The notes: generated by a model from the letters alone, not told the origin. DNA of 64,000 nucleotides from DASSUW01 sp963740605 (GCA_963740605.1 CAVUFC010000014.1:186001-250000); one strand, 5' to 3'; positions 50,418 to 58,743 are shown, counted from the stretch's first letter. Numbers and translations are program-made.

Positions 50418-52399
50418 ACCGTCGCGAGCGCGCGGCGCGTGTACGCGACGCACCAGGCGTCGACCACATCCGGGTCGAACTGCGTGCCGGCGCAGCGGCG
50501 GAGCTCGTCGAGCGCCTCTTCGCCCGTGCGCGGGGCACGGTACGGGCGGCCGGCGATCATCGCCGCGAACGCGTCGGCGACCGCCACGATGCGCGCACCG
50601 AGCGGAATCTGGTCGCCCGCGAGGGCGTCTGGGTAGCCGGCGCCGTCCCAGCGCTCGTGGCTGGAGCGGACGAGCGTCGCCACGCGGGCGAGCGCGGGCG
50701 CGGCGAGGATGATCCGCTCGCCGATCACCGTGTGGCGGCGGACGAAGCCCCACTCCTCGTCGGTCAGCGGACCCGGCTTGCCGAGGATGGCGTCCGGGAT
50801 CGCGACCTTGCCGACGTCGTGCAGCTCACTGGCGTGACGGACGTTCTCGACCTCGTCGGTCGCGAGCCCGAGCGCCTCGGCGGTCGCGGCGGCCATCGCC
50901 ACGACCTCGGAGTGCGTGCCCAGGCCCGGGTCGCGCTCGGCGAGTGCCCGCAGCAGGACGTCCTTGCTCTGGCGGCCCGCCGACATCCGGCCGGCGTGCT
51001 TGTTCGCGTACATCCGCTGGTCGGCTATCCGCAGCGCCTCGATGGGGTCCGACGCCTCGACAGGGAGCGCGATCGCACCGTGCGAGCAGCCGATCGAGAA
51101 GCCGTCACCGTGCTCGGACAGCGCCGCGGCGGCGCCCTGGACCATCGGGTCGCGCGACTCGCCGCCGATCTGGAACAGCGCGCAGAACTCGTCGCCGCCC
51201 ATCCGGAACGCGTGGCCGCGGCCGTGCAGGAAGGCGGACAGGTTGCCGCCCAGGCGCACGAGCAGCGTGTCGCCCGCCGGGTGGCCGAAGGTGTCGTTGT
51301 ATTGCTTGAAGCCGTCGAGGTCGAACAGCGCGAGCACGAGCGGGCGCTCGGCAGTGGCCTGCGGCGTCAGCTCGTCGAGCGCGCGGGCGAGCGCGCGGCG
51401 GTTCCCGAGGCCCGTGAGCGAGTCGGTCAGCGCCTCGTCGCGCGACGTGCGCAGCATCGCGACGTTCTCGCCGAACGTCAGCGTGGCGCGCGCCATGACG
51501 GCGATCAGCGAAGCGGCGGCGAGGCCGACGGCGAGCAGGTTCACGTGCGCGATGGCCCCGTACACGAGCAGACCGAGGCCGACCGCGCCGAAGGTCAGCG
51601 GCACGGCGATCACGCGCACGCGCTCCTCGGAGGGGCGGCGCTCGCGCGTCGGCACCGGCTGCCACGCAGCGGCGGCGATCAGCGCCAGGCCGCCCCACCA
51701 GCCGGCGTCGAACCAACCACCGGATTCGTAGACGCCCTGGGCGGTGCGCACGAGGTACAGGGAGTCGGCCAGCCAGAAGGTGGAGACGCCGAGCGCGAGC
51801 AGCATCCAGGTGCGGTCGAAGCGCCAGCCGGTGGTGGCGAGCGCGCCGACGGCGATGCCGAGCAGGACGAGGTCGAGCACCGGGTACGCGAGGCCGGTCG
51901 CGACGGCGAGCGGCGCGCCCGACACGTTGTCGAGCACGGTCTCGAACACGATCGCGGCGCTGAGGGCGGCGACGCCGAGCGCGGCGGCCAGACCGTCGAC
52001 GAGCAGGCGTTTCGGGACCGCGCGGGCGCGGGAGCGCAGCAGGGCGAGCGAGCCGAGCAGCACGAGCGGCGGGAAGAGCAGGTAGCCGGCGTCGGCGAGC
52101 GACGGCAGCGGCGGGCTCGGGTCGGTCCACAGGACCGCCGTGTAGTAGATCTCGCCGAACGACCAGGCGAGCAGACCGCCGCCGATCAGGCTCCAGGCGA
52201 GGCGCTCTGGGCCGCTGACGAACTTCACGCGCGCGAGACAGACCAGCGACGCGATCACCAGCACGACGTCGTGCGCGAAGCGGGAGAACGCCGGCCCGAC
52301 GTCCAAAGCCGGGACGAGCACCACGTGCAGCTCGTACAGCCCCATCCACACCGCGCAGGCGGCGAGAAGCAGGCGAAGCGGACGCGGAGCGATGGTCAC
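50414..52399 (-). CDS. Membrane GGDEF plus HD-GYP protein (c-di-GMP turnover)
   Basis: This 661-aa protein starts at GTG 52399. The N-terminal 300 residues form about nine membrane helices of an MHYT/7TM-like sensor. A GGDEF domain follows with intact active site (FRMGGDEFCALF) and metal Asp in ALFDLDGFKQYND, then an HD-GYP phosphodiesterase domain with HD (SELHDVGKVAIPDAIL) and the GYP triad (ERWDGAGYPDALAGDQIPLGARIV; core WDGAGYPDAL). Both a cyclase and a phosphodiesterase signature being intact is notable; one may be regulatory. Its TAG shares CTAG with the convergent lipoprotein gene. Confidence 0.92.
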   Translation of the reverse strand: MTIAPRPLRLLLAACAVWMGLYELHVVLVPALDVGPAFSRFAHDVVLVIASLVCLARVKFVSGPERLAWSLIGGGLLAWSFGEIYYTAVLWTDPSPPLPSLADAGYLLFPPLVLLGSLALLRSRARAVPKRLLVDGLAAALGVAALSAAIVFETVLDNVSGAPLAVATGLAYPVLDLVLLGIAVGALATTGWRFDRTWMLLALGVSTFWLADSLYLVRTAQGVYESGGWFDAGWWGGLALIAAAAWQPVPTRERRPSEERVRVIAVPLTFGAVGLGLLVYGAIAHVNLLAVGLAAASLIAVMARATLTFGENVAMLRTSRDEALTDSLTGLGNRRALARALDELTPQATAERPLVLALFDLDGFKQYNDTFGHPAGDTLLVRLGGNLSAFLHGRGHAFRMGGDEFCALFQIGGESRDPMVQGAAAALSEHGDGFSIGCSHGAIALPVEASDPIEALRIADQRMYANKHAGRMSAGRQSKDVLLRALAERDPGLGTHSEVVAMAAATAEALGLATDEVENVRHASELHDVGKVAIPDAILGKPGPLTDEEWGFVRRHTVIGERIILAAPALARVATLVRSSHERWDGAGYPDALAGDQIPLGARIVAVADAFAAMIAGRPYRAPRTGEEALDELRRCAGTQFDPDVVDAWCVAYTRRALATV

Positions 52400-52463
52400 G
52401 ACCCCGTTATCGGCGCGAGGCGCCGAGTCCGTGAGGCCGAAATCCGGTGCTTTTACCGCGCTC

Positions 52464-53537
52464 TTACCGCAGGAACGGCGGAATATCGAGATCGTCGTCG
52501 CGGATCTCGAGCGACGAGCGCTGCCGCTCGTCGATCCGCGGGCCACGGTCGCGCGGGCCACGCTCCCGCTGCTCGCGCGCCGCGCGGATGCCACCACGGT
52601 CGAAGCCGGTGGCGATCACGGTGACGCGGATCTCGTCGGCCAGCGCGTCGTCGATGACGGCGCCGAAGATGATGTTCGCGTTCGAGTCGGCCGCCGAGTG
52701 GATGATCTCGGCCGCCTCGTTGACCTCGAACAGCCCGAGGTCCTTGCCGCCGGTGATGTTGAGCAGGATGCCGCTGGCGCCCTCGACGGACTCCTCCAGC
52801 AGCGGCGACGACACGGCCGCTTTGGCCGCCTCGGCGGCGCGCGACTCTCCGGTCGCCTGGCCGATGCCCATCAGGGCCGAGCCGGCGTCCTGCATGATCG
52901 TGCGCACGTCGGCGAAGTCGAGGTTGATCAGGCCGGGGATCGTGATCAGGTCGGTGATGCCCTGGACGCCCTGGCGCAGGACGTTGTCGGCCTCACGGAA
53001 GGCGTCGAGGATGCTCGTGCGGCGCTCGACGATGCTCAGCAGCCGCTCGTTCGGGATCACGATCAGCGTGTCGACCATCTCGCGCAGGCGATCGATGCCC
53101 TCCTGCGCCTGGCGCGCGCGCTGCGACCCCTCGAACTCGAACGGGCGGGTCACGACACCGACGGTCAGCGCGCCGATCTCGTTCTTGGCGATCTCCGCGA
53201 TCACCGGCGCAGCGCCGGTGCCCGTGCCGCCGCCCTCGCCCGCGGTGACGAACACCATGTCCGCGCCCTTGAGCGCCTCCTTGATGTCGTCGCGCGACTC
53301 AGCCGCCGCGCCCTGCCCGATCTGCGGGTTCGCGCCCGCGCCGAGGCCCTTCGTCAGCTGGTGGCCGATGTTCAGCTTGATGTCGGCGTCCGTCATCTGG
53401 AGCGCCTGGTTGTCGGTGTTGCAGGCGATGAACTCGACGCCGGAGAGACCGGCATCGATCATCCGGTTCACGGCATTGGTTCCACCGCCGCCGACACCGA
53501 CGACCTTGATCACTGCGAGATAGCTGCCAGCTTCCAT
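52464..53537 (-). CDS. ftsZ: Cell division protein FtsZ
   Basis: This 357-aa tubulin homologue forms the division ring. The nucleotide-binding GGGTGTG motif lies in AGEGGGTGTGAAPVIAEIAK (core GEGGGTGTGAAP); the T7 loop is NLDFADVRTIM. The C-terminal linker is short and ends DDDLDIPPFLR, a conserved tail that binds FtsA/SepF/ZipA-like partners. The gene has its own upstream region of 168 bases with promoter-like and hairpin elements, separate from ftsQ. Confidence 0.97.
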   Translation of the reverse strand: MEAGSYLAVIKVVGVGGGGTNAVNRMIDAGLSGVEFIACNTDNQALQMTDADIKLNIGHQLTKGLGAGANPQIGQGAAAESRDDIKEALKGADMVFVTAGEGGGTGTGAAPVIAEIAKNEIGALTVGVVTRPFEFEGSQRARQAQEGIDRLREMVDTLIVIPNERLLSIVERRTSILDAFREADNVLRQGVQGITDLITIPGLINLDFADVRTIMQDAGSALMGIGQATGESRAAEAAKAAVSSPLLEESVEGASGILLNITGGKDLGLFEVNEAAEIIHSAADSNANIIFGAVIDDALADEIRVTVIATGFDRGGIRAAREQRERGPRDRGPRIDERQRSSLEIRDDDLDIPPFLR

Positions 53538-53567
53538 GAGTGTTCCGTCCGGACCTCTACTTATAGT

Positions 53568-53587
53568 CGAGTGTTTCGGGGCACTCG
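53568..53587 (-). promoter_or_regulatory. Hairpin in ftsZ 5' leader
   Basis: CGAGTG-N8-CACTCG gives a 6-bp stem with an eight-base loop, 30 bases upstream of the ftsZ ATG. It would lie in the 5' leader if the promoter at 53609-53638 is used. Confidence 0.4.
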
Positions 53588-53608
53588 TTCAGGGCCGCGG
53601 ATTGTGGC

Positions 53609-53638
53609 ACGTTACGGCGGTTTCCTCCCCGAAGTCAA
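53609..53638 (-). promoter_or_regulatory. Candidate ftsZ promoter
   Basis: On the minus strand TTGACT (53633-53638) and TAACGT (53609-53614) are separated by 18 bases. A transcript from here would have a leader of about 65 bases. Confidence 0.5.
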
Positions 53639-53667
53639 CGATCGGCAAGCGACGTTGCATAATGTCG

Positions 53668-53690
53668 ACTCTCAAGTAGTAGTTGAGAGT
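53668..53690. terminator. 8-bp perfect hairpin between ftsQ and ftsZ
   Basis: ACTCTCAA, seven bases, TTGAGAGT. It starts 15 bases after the ftsQ stop. It may end ftsQ transcripts or be the actinobacterial ftsQ-ftsZ intergenic stem; AT content is unusually high for the window. Confidence 0.45.
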
Positions 53691-53705
53691 TGCCCTATTC
53701 TCACC

Positions 53706-54452
53706 CTAAGGTTGAGCATCTTCATCCGGGGTGTTCTGCGGCACCGGGCCGAGACCTCCCGCGGCCACGCGACCGACCACGCGGAGGTCGAGATATGTCG
53801 CCCCGGCGGCGTCCGGCTCGGCCAGGACGCGGGCGGCCGCGGCCCACTTGTCGGCCGCGTCGTCGGGGGTTCCGAAGATCAGCGGCGGACCGTCTCGCAG
53901 GTCGAGGGTCAGGCCTTCGTCGCCCCACGTCAGTCGCTCGCTGCGCTCGAGCAGCGCCCGCGGTGCAGCGGCGGCGATGGCGAGTGCATCACGGGTGCGG
54001 TGATCGCTGACGCGACCGTCGGCCGGCGTCGCGCCGTGCCGAATCGACGGCAGGTCGTCGGCCGCATGGACGCCGTTGAGGACGATGCCGCCGCCCGAGA
54101 CCGGGACGCGGCGGCCGTCGATGTCCAGCGCGGCGACGGGCTGGTGCTCGAGCACCTCGATCGACAGCTTGTGCGGGAAGTCGCTCTGGACCTTGAGACC
54201 GGCGACCGACGGATAGGACGCGACCGCCTCGTCGAGCACGCTCCGACGGACGTGCAGCGTGGTCATGTCCCGCGCCGCCGACTCGAGCGCGGCGCGGACG
54301 CGCTCCTGCTCGCTGGTGGTCGCCCCGATCACGTTCACCTGGGTCACGCGCGCGAAGGAGGAGTCCCGGAACCACATCCAGCCGCCCACGAGCAGCCCGG
54401 CGAGGACCACGACGGCGGCGAAGCCGCGCACGAACGCTCGGCGGCGAGTCAC
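53706..54452 (-). CDS. ftsQ: Cell division protein FtsQ
   Basis: This is a divisome protein of about 248 aa. A basic N-terminus and one membrane helix (FVRGFAAVVVLAGLLVGGWMW; core FAAVVVLAGLLVGG) precede a POTRA domain (RVTQVNVIGATTSEQERVRAAL; core QVNVIGATTSEQERVRAAL) and the FtsQ beta domain (VASYPSVAGLKVQSDFPHKLSI; core YPSVAGLKVQSDFPHKLSI). GTG 54452 is chosen as the start; frames further upstream run across a separate gene on the plus strand. Lies between ftsZ and murC. Confidence 0.85.
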   Translation of the reverse strand: MTRRRAFVRGFAAVVVLAGLLVGGWMWFRDSSFARVTQVNVIGATTSEQERVRAALESAARDMTTLHVRRSVLDEAVASYPSVAGLKVQSDFPHKLSIEVLEHQPVAALDIDGRRVPVSGGGIVLNGVHAADDLPSIRHGATPADGRVSDHRTRDALAIAAAAPRALLERSERLTWGDEGLTLDLRDGPPLIFGTPDDAADKWAAAARVLAEPDAAGATYLDLRVVGRVAAGGLGPVPQNTPDEDAQP

Positions 54453-54527
54453 TGCGGGCGGCTTCGACGCGGCGGGCCGGACCCCTCCCGGCGGAATTTT
54501 CGGGCGCCGGCGCCGTCTTGGCCCCGT

Positions 54528-54782
54528 ATGGAGCGCATCATCGCCGTCGCGCTCGCCGGTCCACTCGGCTACGTCGCCCCGAACCGCCGTATCGCGCTCA
54601 TTTCCTACCTCGCGCTGTGGGCGGTTGTGCTGCCGATCCAGACGATCGTCGTGCACAACGAGAACCCCGACGACATCAACGCCGCCTATCCCGTGGTCAA
54701 CGCGCTGATCCTCGCCGGCGTCGCGCTCAACCGCTCAGGAGCCGCCGCCCGAGGGCGTCGACGTTCCCGGCGCCGAGCGTGA
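54528..54782 (+). CDS. Small membrane protein on the opposite strand inside the dcw cluster
   Basis: This 84-aa protein has two hydrophobic segments (residues 3-15 weak, 22-45 YLALWAVVLPIQTIVV-type, and 57-66) and an Arg-rich tail. It lies between ftsQ and murC on the other strand, and its last 56 bases overlap the murC 3' end. The sequence (IALISYLALWAVVLPIQTIV, then NAAYPVVNALILAGVALNR) has the composition of a real membrane protein, not of an antisense shadow. Function unknown. Similar short two-helix proteins occur in actinobacteria. Confidence 0.65.
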   Translation: MERIIAVALAGPLGYVAPNRRIALISYLALWAVVLPIQTIVVHNENPDDINAAYPVVNALILAGVALNRSGAAARGRRRSRRRA

Positions 54783-56031
54783 GCAGCAGGTCGCCGTTGC
54801 GTAGCTCGGCGCGCAGCAAGCGCTCGGCGGAGTCGAAGTCCGGCAGCCACGCGACGCGACGACCGTCGGCGCTGTCGGCCGCCGCGGCCGCGACGAGCCG
54901 GCCGGTGACGCCCGGGAAGCCCTCGGCGCGCTCGCGGGCCGGGTAGACGTCGAGCACCACGACGAGGTCGGCCTGTGCGAGCGCAGCGCCGAACTCGCGG
55001 TACTGGTGGCGCGTGCGCGAGAACAGGTGCGGCTGGAAGATCGCGACGACGCGACGGGGGTCGAGCGTGCGCGCGGCGGCGATCGTGGCGCGCACCTCGG
55101 TCGGATGGTGGGCGTAGTCGTCGACGACGAGCGCGCCGCTCGGCGTGGTGCCGACGCGCTCGAAGCGGCGGCCGGCGCCGGTGAAGTCGGCGAGCGCTTG
55201 TGCCGCCTGGGCGATCTCCGCGCCCGCCAGCCGGCACGCGGCCAGGGCGGTCGCCGCATTCTGGGCGTTGTGCAGGCCCGGCACCTGCAGCGACACCGTC
55301 TCGCCGCCGAACCCGAAGTGCGACCCGCCCGGATCGAGCTCGACGTTCTCCGGCACCGCTGCGACGCCGGGAAACCGCTCGAGCCCAGGTCCGAGCACTA
55401 CGGCCTCGGCCTTCGCGAGGAACTCCCGGAACGTCTCGTCGACGTCGCGCTGGGACGCGTAGGTCGCATGGTGGTCGAGCTCTGCGTTCGTGAGCACGGC
55501 GACCTTGGGAGTGAGCTTCAGCAGCGAGCGGTCGGACTCGTCGGCCTCGACGACCAGCCACTCCCCGGCGCCCCAACCGGCGTTGGACCCGGTCGACCGC
55601 ACCTCGCCGCCGACTAGATACGCCGGATCCATCCTGCAGCCGCGCAGCGCGTGCACGAGCATGCTCGACGTCGTCGTCTTGCCGTGCGTGCCTGTGACCG
55701 CGATCGTCGGCCGCAGGCGGGTGATCTCGCCGAGCAGGTCAGCGCGGTGGAGCTCGCGCAGCCCTCGCTCTCGCGCCGCGACCCGCTCGGGGTTCTCCGG
55801 CGGGATCGCGCTCGAGACCACCACCTCGGCGCCGTCGGGGACGTTCGCCGCGTCGTGCCCCTCGCTGACGCTGATTCCGGCGTCGCGCAGATACGGCGAG
55901 TCGGCCGCGCGATCCGAGCCGCTCACCTCGGCGCCGAGCGCGCGCGCGACGCGCGCGAGCCCACTCATCCCCGCGCCACCGATGCCCACGAAGTGCAGGC
56001 GGCGGCCGACCCATGGCGTGGCGGTGCTCAC
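54727..56031 (-). CDS. murC: UDP-N-acetylmuramate-L-alanine ligase
   Basis: This 434-aa ligase adds L-Ala to UDP-MurNAc. The N-terminal Rossmann GIGGAGMSGLARVARALGA (core GIGGAGMSG), ATP-binding GTHGKTTTSSM, the EADESDRSLLKL metal site and DDYAHHPTEV (C-terminal His pair) are all present. GTG 56031 is placed by WVGRRLHFVGIGG homology and GGGTGG upstream. murB is not between murC and ftsQ, unlike many clusters. Follows the pilin gene by 28 bases. Confidence 0.95.
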   Translation of the reverse strand: MSTATPWVGRRLHFVGIGGAGMSGLARVARALGAEVSGSDRAADSPYLRDAGISVSEGHDAANVPDGAEVVVSSAIPPENPERVAARERGLRELHRADLLGEITRLRPTIAVTGTHGKTTTSSMLVHALRGCRMDPAYLVGGEVRSTGSNAGWGAGEWLVVEADESDRSLLKLTPKVAVLTNAELDHHATYASQRDVDETFREFLAKAEAVVLGPGLERFPGVAAVPENVELDPGGSHFGFGGETVSLQVPGLHNAQNAATALAACRLAGAEIAQAAQALADFTGAGRRFERVGTTPSGALVVDDYAHHPTEVRATIAAARTLDPRRVVAIFQPHLFSRTRHQYREFGAALAQADLVVVLDVYPARERAEGFPGVTGRLVAAAAADSADGRRVAWLPDFDSAERLLRAELRNGDLLLTLGAGNVDALGRRLLSG

Positions 56032-56059
56032 GCCGCGCCACCCTAGATGATCGATTGCG

Positions 56060-56467
56060 CTACCAGGTGCCGTCGTCGCGGCAGGCGCCGTGACCGGCGG
56101 GGTCGCACGTGCGCTCGGTGCTGGTGAGCGTGTGCGCGACGGTGAACTGCACGTCCGACTTGGAGTCCACCGACAGCGTGTAGCCGTCGTCGTCCGCGGC
56201 GGCGACATCGAGTCCGGCCGCCTCGGCAAGCGAAGGCTCGATCTTCACCAGCGCCGCGACGTCGGCGCCCGTGAAGGTGTTGTGGTCCTGGTGGAAGACC
56301 TCGATCGCCCCAACGGCGACGGTGACGGCGGACTTGGCGTCCGCGTCCTGCGCCTTGTCACGCTGGTTCATGAACAGCGGGATGGCGGTCGCCGAAAGAA
56401 CGGCGACGATGAGCAGGACGACAAGGATCTCGATCATGGTGAAGCCCCGCTCGCCGTTCCTTGGCAT
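56060..56467 (-). CDS. Type IV pilin / pseudopilin within the dcw cluster
   Basis: This 135-aa prepilin has leader MPRNGERG cut before FTMIEILVVLLIVAVLSATA, so Glu5 of the mature protein is present and the N-terminal helix is canonical. The C-terminal globular region contains a Cys pair (CDPAGHGAC) near the end, as in many pilins. It lies between murG (43-base gap) and murC on the same strand; no other pilus genes are nearby. Upstream carries CTCA-N17-TCCGTTAC, similar to the candidate sigma-28 site at 12434. Confidence 0.92.
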   Translation of the reverse strand: MPRNGERGFTMIEILVVLLIVAVLSATAIPLFMNQRDKAQDADAKSAVTVAVGAIEVFHQDHNTFTGADVAALVKIEPSLAEAAGLDVAAADDDGYTLSVDSKSDVQFTVAHTLTSTERTCDPAGHGACRDDGTW

Positions 56468-56475
56468 GGGGTAAG

Positions 56476-56503
56476 TAACGGATTGTGGAGCGTTTGGCTT
56501 GAG
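56476..56503 (-). promoter_or_regulatory. Candidate FliA/WhiG-type promoter of the pilin
   Basis: Minus strand CTCA (56500-56503), 17 bases, TCCGTTAC (ending near 56475). The same spacing occurs upstream of the surface protein at 12434-12462. The -10 differs from GCCGATAA at three positions, so support is modest. Confidence 0.3.
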
Positions 56504-56510
56504 CGTTTCC

Positions 56511-57575
56511 TTAGGTGGTTTGGACGCCGCCGGCCGCTTCCAGGACTTCGCGAGCGATCGCGCGCGCGGCGTCGGGCCGCGCGAGCTTCGCCGCCGCGGT
56601 CGTCATCGCCCGCCGTCGCGGCTCGTCGTCGACCAGCGCGTCGACCTGCGCGCGGAGGTTCTCGGCCGTCAGGTCGGCGTCCTGTAGGACCGTCGCGGCG
56701 CCGTTCTGCGCCATCCAGCGGGCGTTGGCGTCCTGGTGGTTGCCGGACGCGTGCGGATACGGGATCAGCACCGACGGCAGGCCGTACTGGGCGAGCTCGA
56801 ACACCGACCCGCCGGCGCGGGCGACGGCGATGTCGGCCGCCGCGAGCGCGGTGCCGAACGGGACAACGTAGTCGCGCAGGACGTAGTGGTCTCCCGGCGC
56901 CGTGAGCGTCGGGAAATCGCGCCGCCCGGCCACGTGCAGGATCCGGTACGGGGCGTCGGCGAACGCCTTCACCGCGGTCTCGTTGATCGAGCGCGCACCG
57001 AGCGAGCCGCCGAACACGAGCACGGTCACCTCCCCGGGCGCGAGCCCGAACTCCGCGCGGGCCTGGTCGCGGTCAGTGACTGTCGGAGGCACCGGGCGGC
57101 CGGTGAGCAGGTAGCGCTCGCCGTCGCGGCCGTCGATCGGGAACGCGAGGCAGACGCGTCGCGCTCTCGCGGCCAGCAAGCGGTTGGTCAGCCCGAGGTG
57201 CGAGTCGGCCTCGGTGAGCACAAGCGGCGTGCCGCGCAACACCGCGGCCATCCCGACCGGCCCGGCGACGTATCCGCCGCCGCCGAGCACCGCGTCGGCG
57301 CGGTGGCGGCGCAGGAGCCGGGCGGCGGAGCCGAGCGCCACCGCCGACTTGACGACCGCGCGCACGGCCTTCAGCGGGTTGGAGCGCGAGATGCCCTCGA
57401 CGTTGAGGCGGTCGAGCTCGTAGCCGGCCGCCGGCACGAGCTCGGCCTCGGCCCGCTCCCCGCCCGCGAAGCGGACGTCGGCGCCCTCAGCCCGCAGCGC
57501 GTCGGCGACCGCGATCGCCGGAACGACGTGGCCGGCCGTCCCGCCCGCCGCGATCACGACTCGAAGTCCGCTCAC
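56511..57575 (-). CDS. murG: UDP-GlcNAc:undecaprenyl-PP-MurNAc-pentapeptide GlcNAc transferase
   Basis: This 354-aa GT28 glycosyltransferase makes lipid II. The N-terminal GGTAGHVVPAIAVADAL loop, GGYVAGPVGMAA, the FGGSLGARSINE diphosphate loop and the GGSVFELAQYGLPSVLIPYP donor-site (core ARAGGSVFELAQYGLPSVLI) are present. Its first 89 bases overlap the 3' end of ftsW. Confidence 0.96.
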   Translation of the reverse strand: MSGLRVVIAAGGTAGHVVPAIAVADALRAEGADVRFAGGERAEAELVPAAGYELDRLNVEGISRSNPLKAVRAVVKSAVALGSAARLLRRHRADAVLGGGGYVAGPVGMAAVLRGTPLVLTEADSHLGLTNRLLAARARRVCLAFPIDGRDGERYLLTGRPVPPTVTDRDQARAEFGLAPGEVTVLVFGGSLGARSINETAVKAFADAPYRILHVAGRRDFPTLTAPGDHYVLRDYVVPFGTALAAADIAVARAGGSVFELAQYGLPSVLIPYPHASGNHQDANARWMAQNGAATVLQDADLTAENLRAQVDALVDDEPRRRAMTTAAAKLARPDAARAIAREVLEAAGGVQTT

Positions 57576-58719
57576 GGCCCCCCTCCACGGCTCGCAGGTG
57601 TGCAGAGCCGCCGCTCGCCACGTTCAGCAGCAGCCCCATCGCGCACAACATCACGATCAGCGACGTCGAGCCCGACGAGATGAACGGCAGCGGCACGCCG
57701 GTGAGCGGCGCGAGTCCGAGGACGGCGTAGACGTTGAGCAGCGCTTGGCACAGGATCAAGCTGGTGAGGCCGCCGGCGAGCAACTTCGCATAGGCGCCCT
57801 TCGCGTTGCGGGCGGTCCGCAGCCCCGCGTACCCGATCATGCCGTAGAGGCACAGGAGCGCGCTGACTCCCGCCAGGCCCAGCTCCTCCCCGATGACCGC
57901 GAGGATGAAGTCCGTGTGGGCCTCGGGCAGGTAGAAGATCTTCTGCACCGACTGGCCGGGACCGACGCCGAACAGCCCTCCCGACCCGATCGCGATCTGG
58001 CCCTGGACGGCCTGAAAGCCCGAGCCGGAGGCGTCCGCCCACGGATGCAGGAACGTGGTCAGGCGCGAGGTCCGCTCCGGGTCGAGCAGCGCGTAGCAGA
58101 GGATGAAGAACGCGCCGACGCCCGCCACCAGCCCGAGCTGGCGCAGCGGGATGCCGGCGGCGACCAGCATCGCGGCGAGCGTGAAGCAGATCACCAGCGC
58201 GGTTCCGAGGTCGGGCTGCGCGAGGATCAGCAACACCGCCGCGCCGCCGACACCGAGGATCGGCCCCGACACGCCCCGCAGGCTGCGCGCCATCTTCGGC
58301 CGCGCGCCGAGCACCACCGCGCAATGCAACACGAGCGCGAGCTTCATCACCTCGGATGGCTGGAAGACCAGCGGACCGGCGCCCAGCCAGCGGCGGGCGC
58401 CGTTGATCCTGAGGCCGATCCCCGGCAGCAGGACCGCGACCAGCAGCACGAACGCGATCAGCAGCAGGATCGGCGAGTAGCGGCGCGCCGCGCCGAGACC
58501 GTGCTTGGAGAGCACGTGCATCGCGGCAAGGCCGACCGCCCCGTAGGCGAGGTACTTGACCAGGTAGGCGGTCCCGTCGCCCTGGCCCTGGAGCAGCGTC
58601 CGCGCCGACGAAGCCGAATAGACCATCACGGCGCCGCCCGCAAGCAGGCAGAAAGTCGCCGTCAGCAGGAGCCTGTGCTCGAGTGGCTGCGGCTTCTTCG
58701 CCCGCGCGGACCTGGCCAT
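57487..58719 (-). CDS. ftsW: Peptidoglycan polymerase FtsW (SEDS)
   Basis: This 410-aa SEDS protein has ten membrane helices. It shows GLRINGARRWLGAGPLVFQPSEVMKLALVL (core GARRWLGAGPLVFQPSE), the catalytic-Asp loop VGEEL-type VIGEELGLAGVSALLCLYG (core AVIGEELGLAG) and GVPLPFISSGSTSLIV (core LTGVPLPFISSG). ATG 58719. The Arg/Gly/Asp-rich C-terminal tail runs 89 bases into murG; the overlap is longer than normal. Confidence 0.95.
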   Translation of the reverse strand: MARSARAKKPQPLEHRLLLTATFCLLAGGAVMVYSASSARTLLQGQGDGTAYLVKYLAYGAVGLAAMHVLSKHGLGAARRYSPILLLIAFVLLVAVLLPGIGLRINGARRWLGAGPLVFQPSEVMKLALVLHCAVVLGARPKMARSLRGVSGPILGVGGAAVLLILAQPDLGTALVICFTLAAMLVAAGIPLRQLGLVAGVGAFFILCYALLDPERTSRLTTFLHPWADASGSGFQAVQGQIAIGSGGLFGVGPGQSVQKIFYLPEAHTDFILAVIGEELGLAGVSALLCLYGMIGYAGLRTARNAKGAYAKLLAGGLTSLILCQALLNVYAVLGLAPLTGVPLPFISSGSTSLIVMLCAMGLLLNVASGGSAHLRAVEGGRERTSSRDRGGRDGRPRRSGDRGRRRAAG

Positions 58720-58743
58720 CAAACCTGGCTTCGACGCCAGGCC

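Noticed and set aside
48782..52624. A 1280-codon open frame on the plus strand, and other very long opposite-strand frames such as 57598-60723 and 4825-7152
   Set aside because: High GC leaves few stop codons in antisense frames. These frames lie across gcvT, the GGDEF/HD-GYP gene, ftsW/murD and the ABC operon and show Arg/His/Asp-rich composition without domains.
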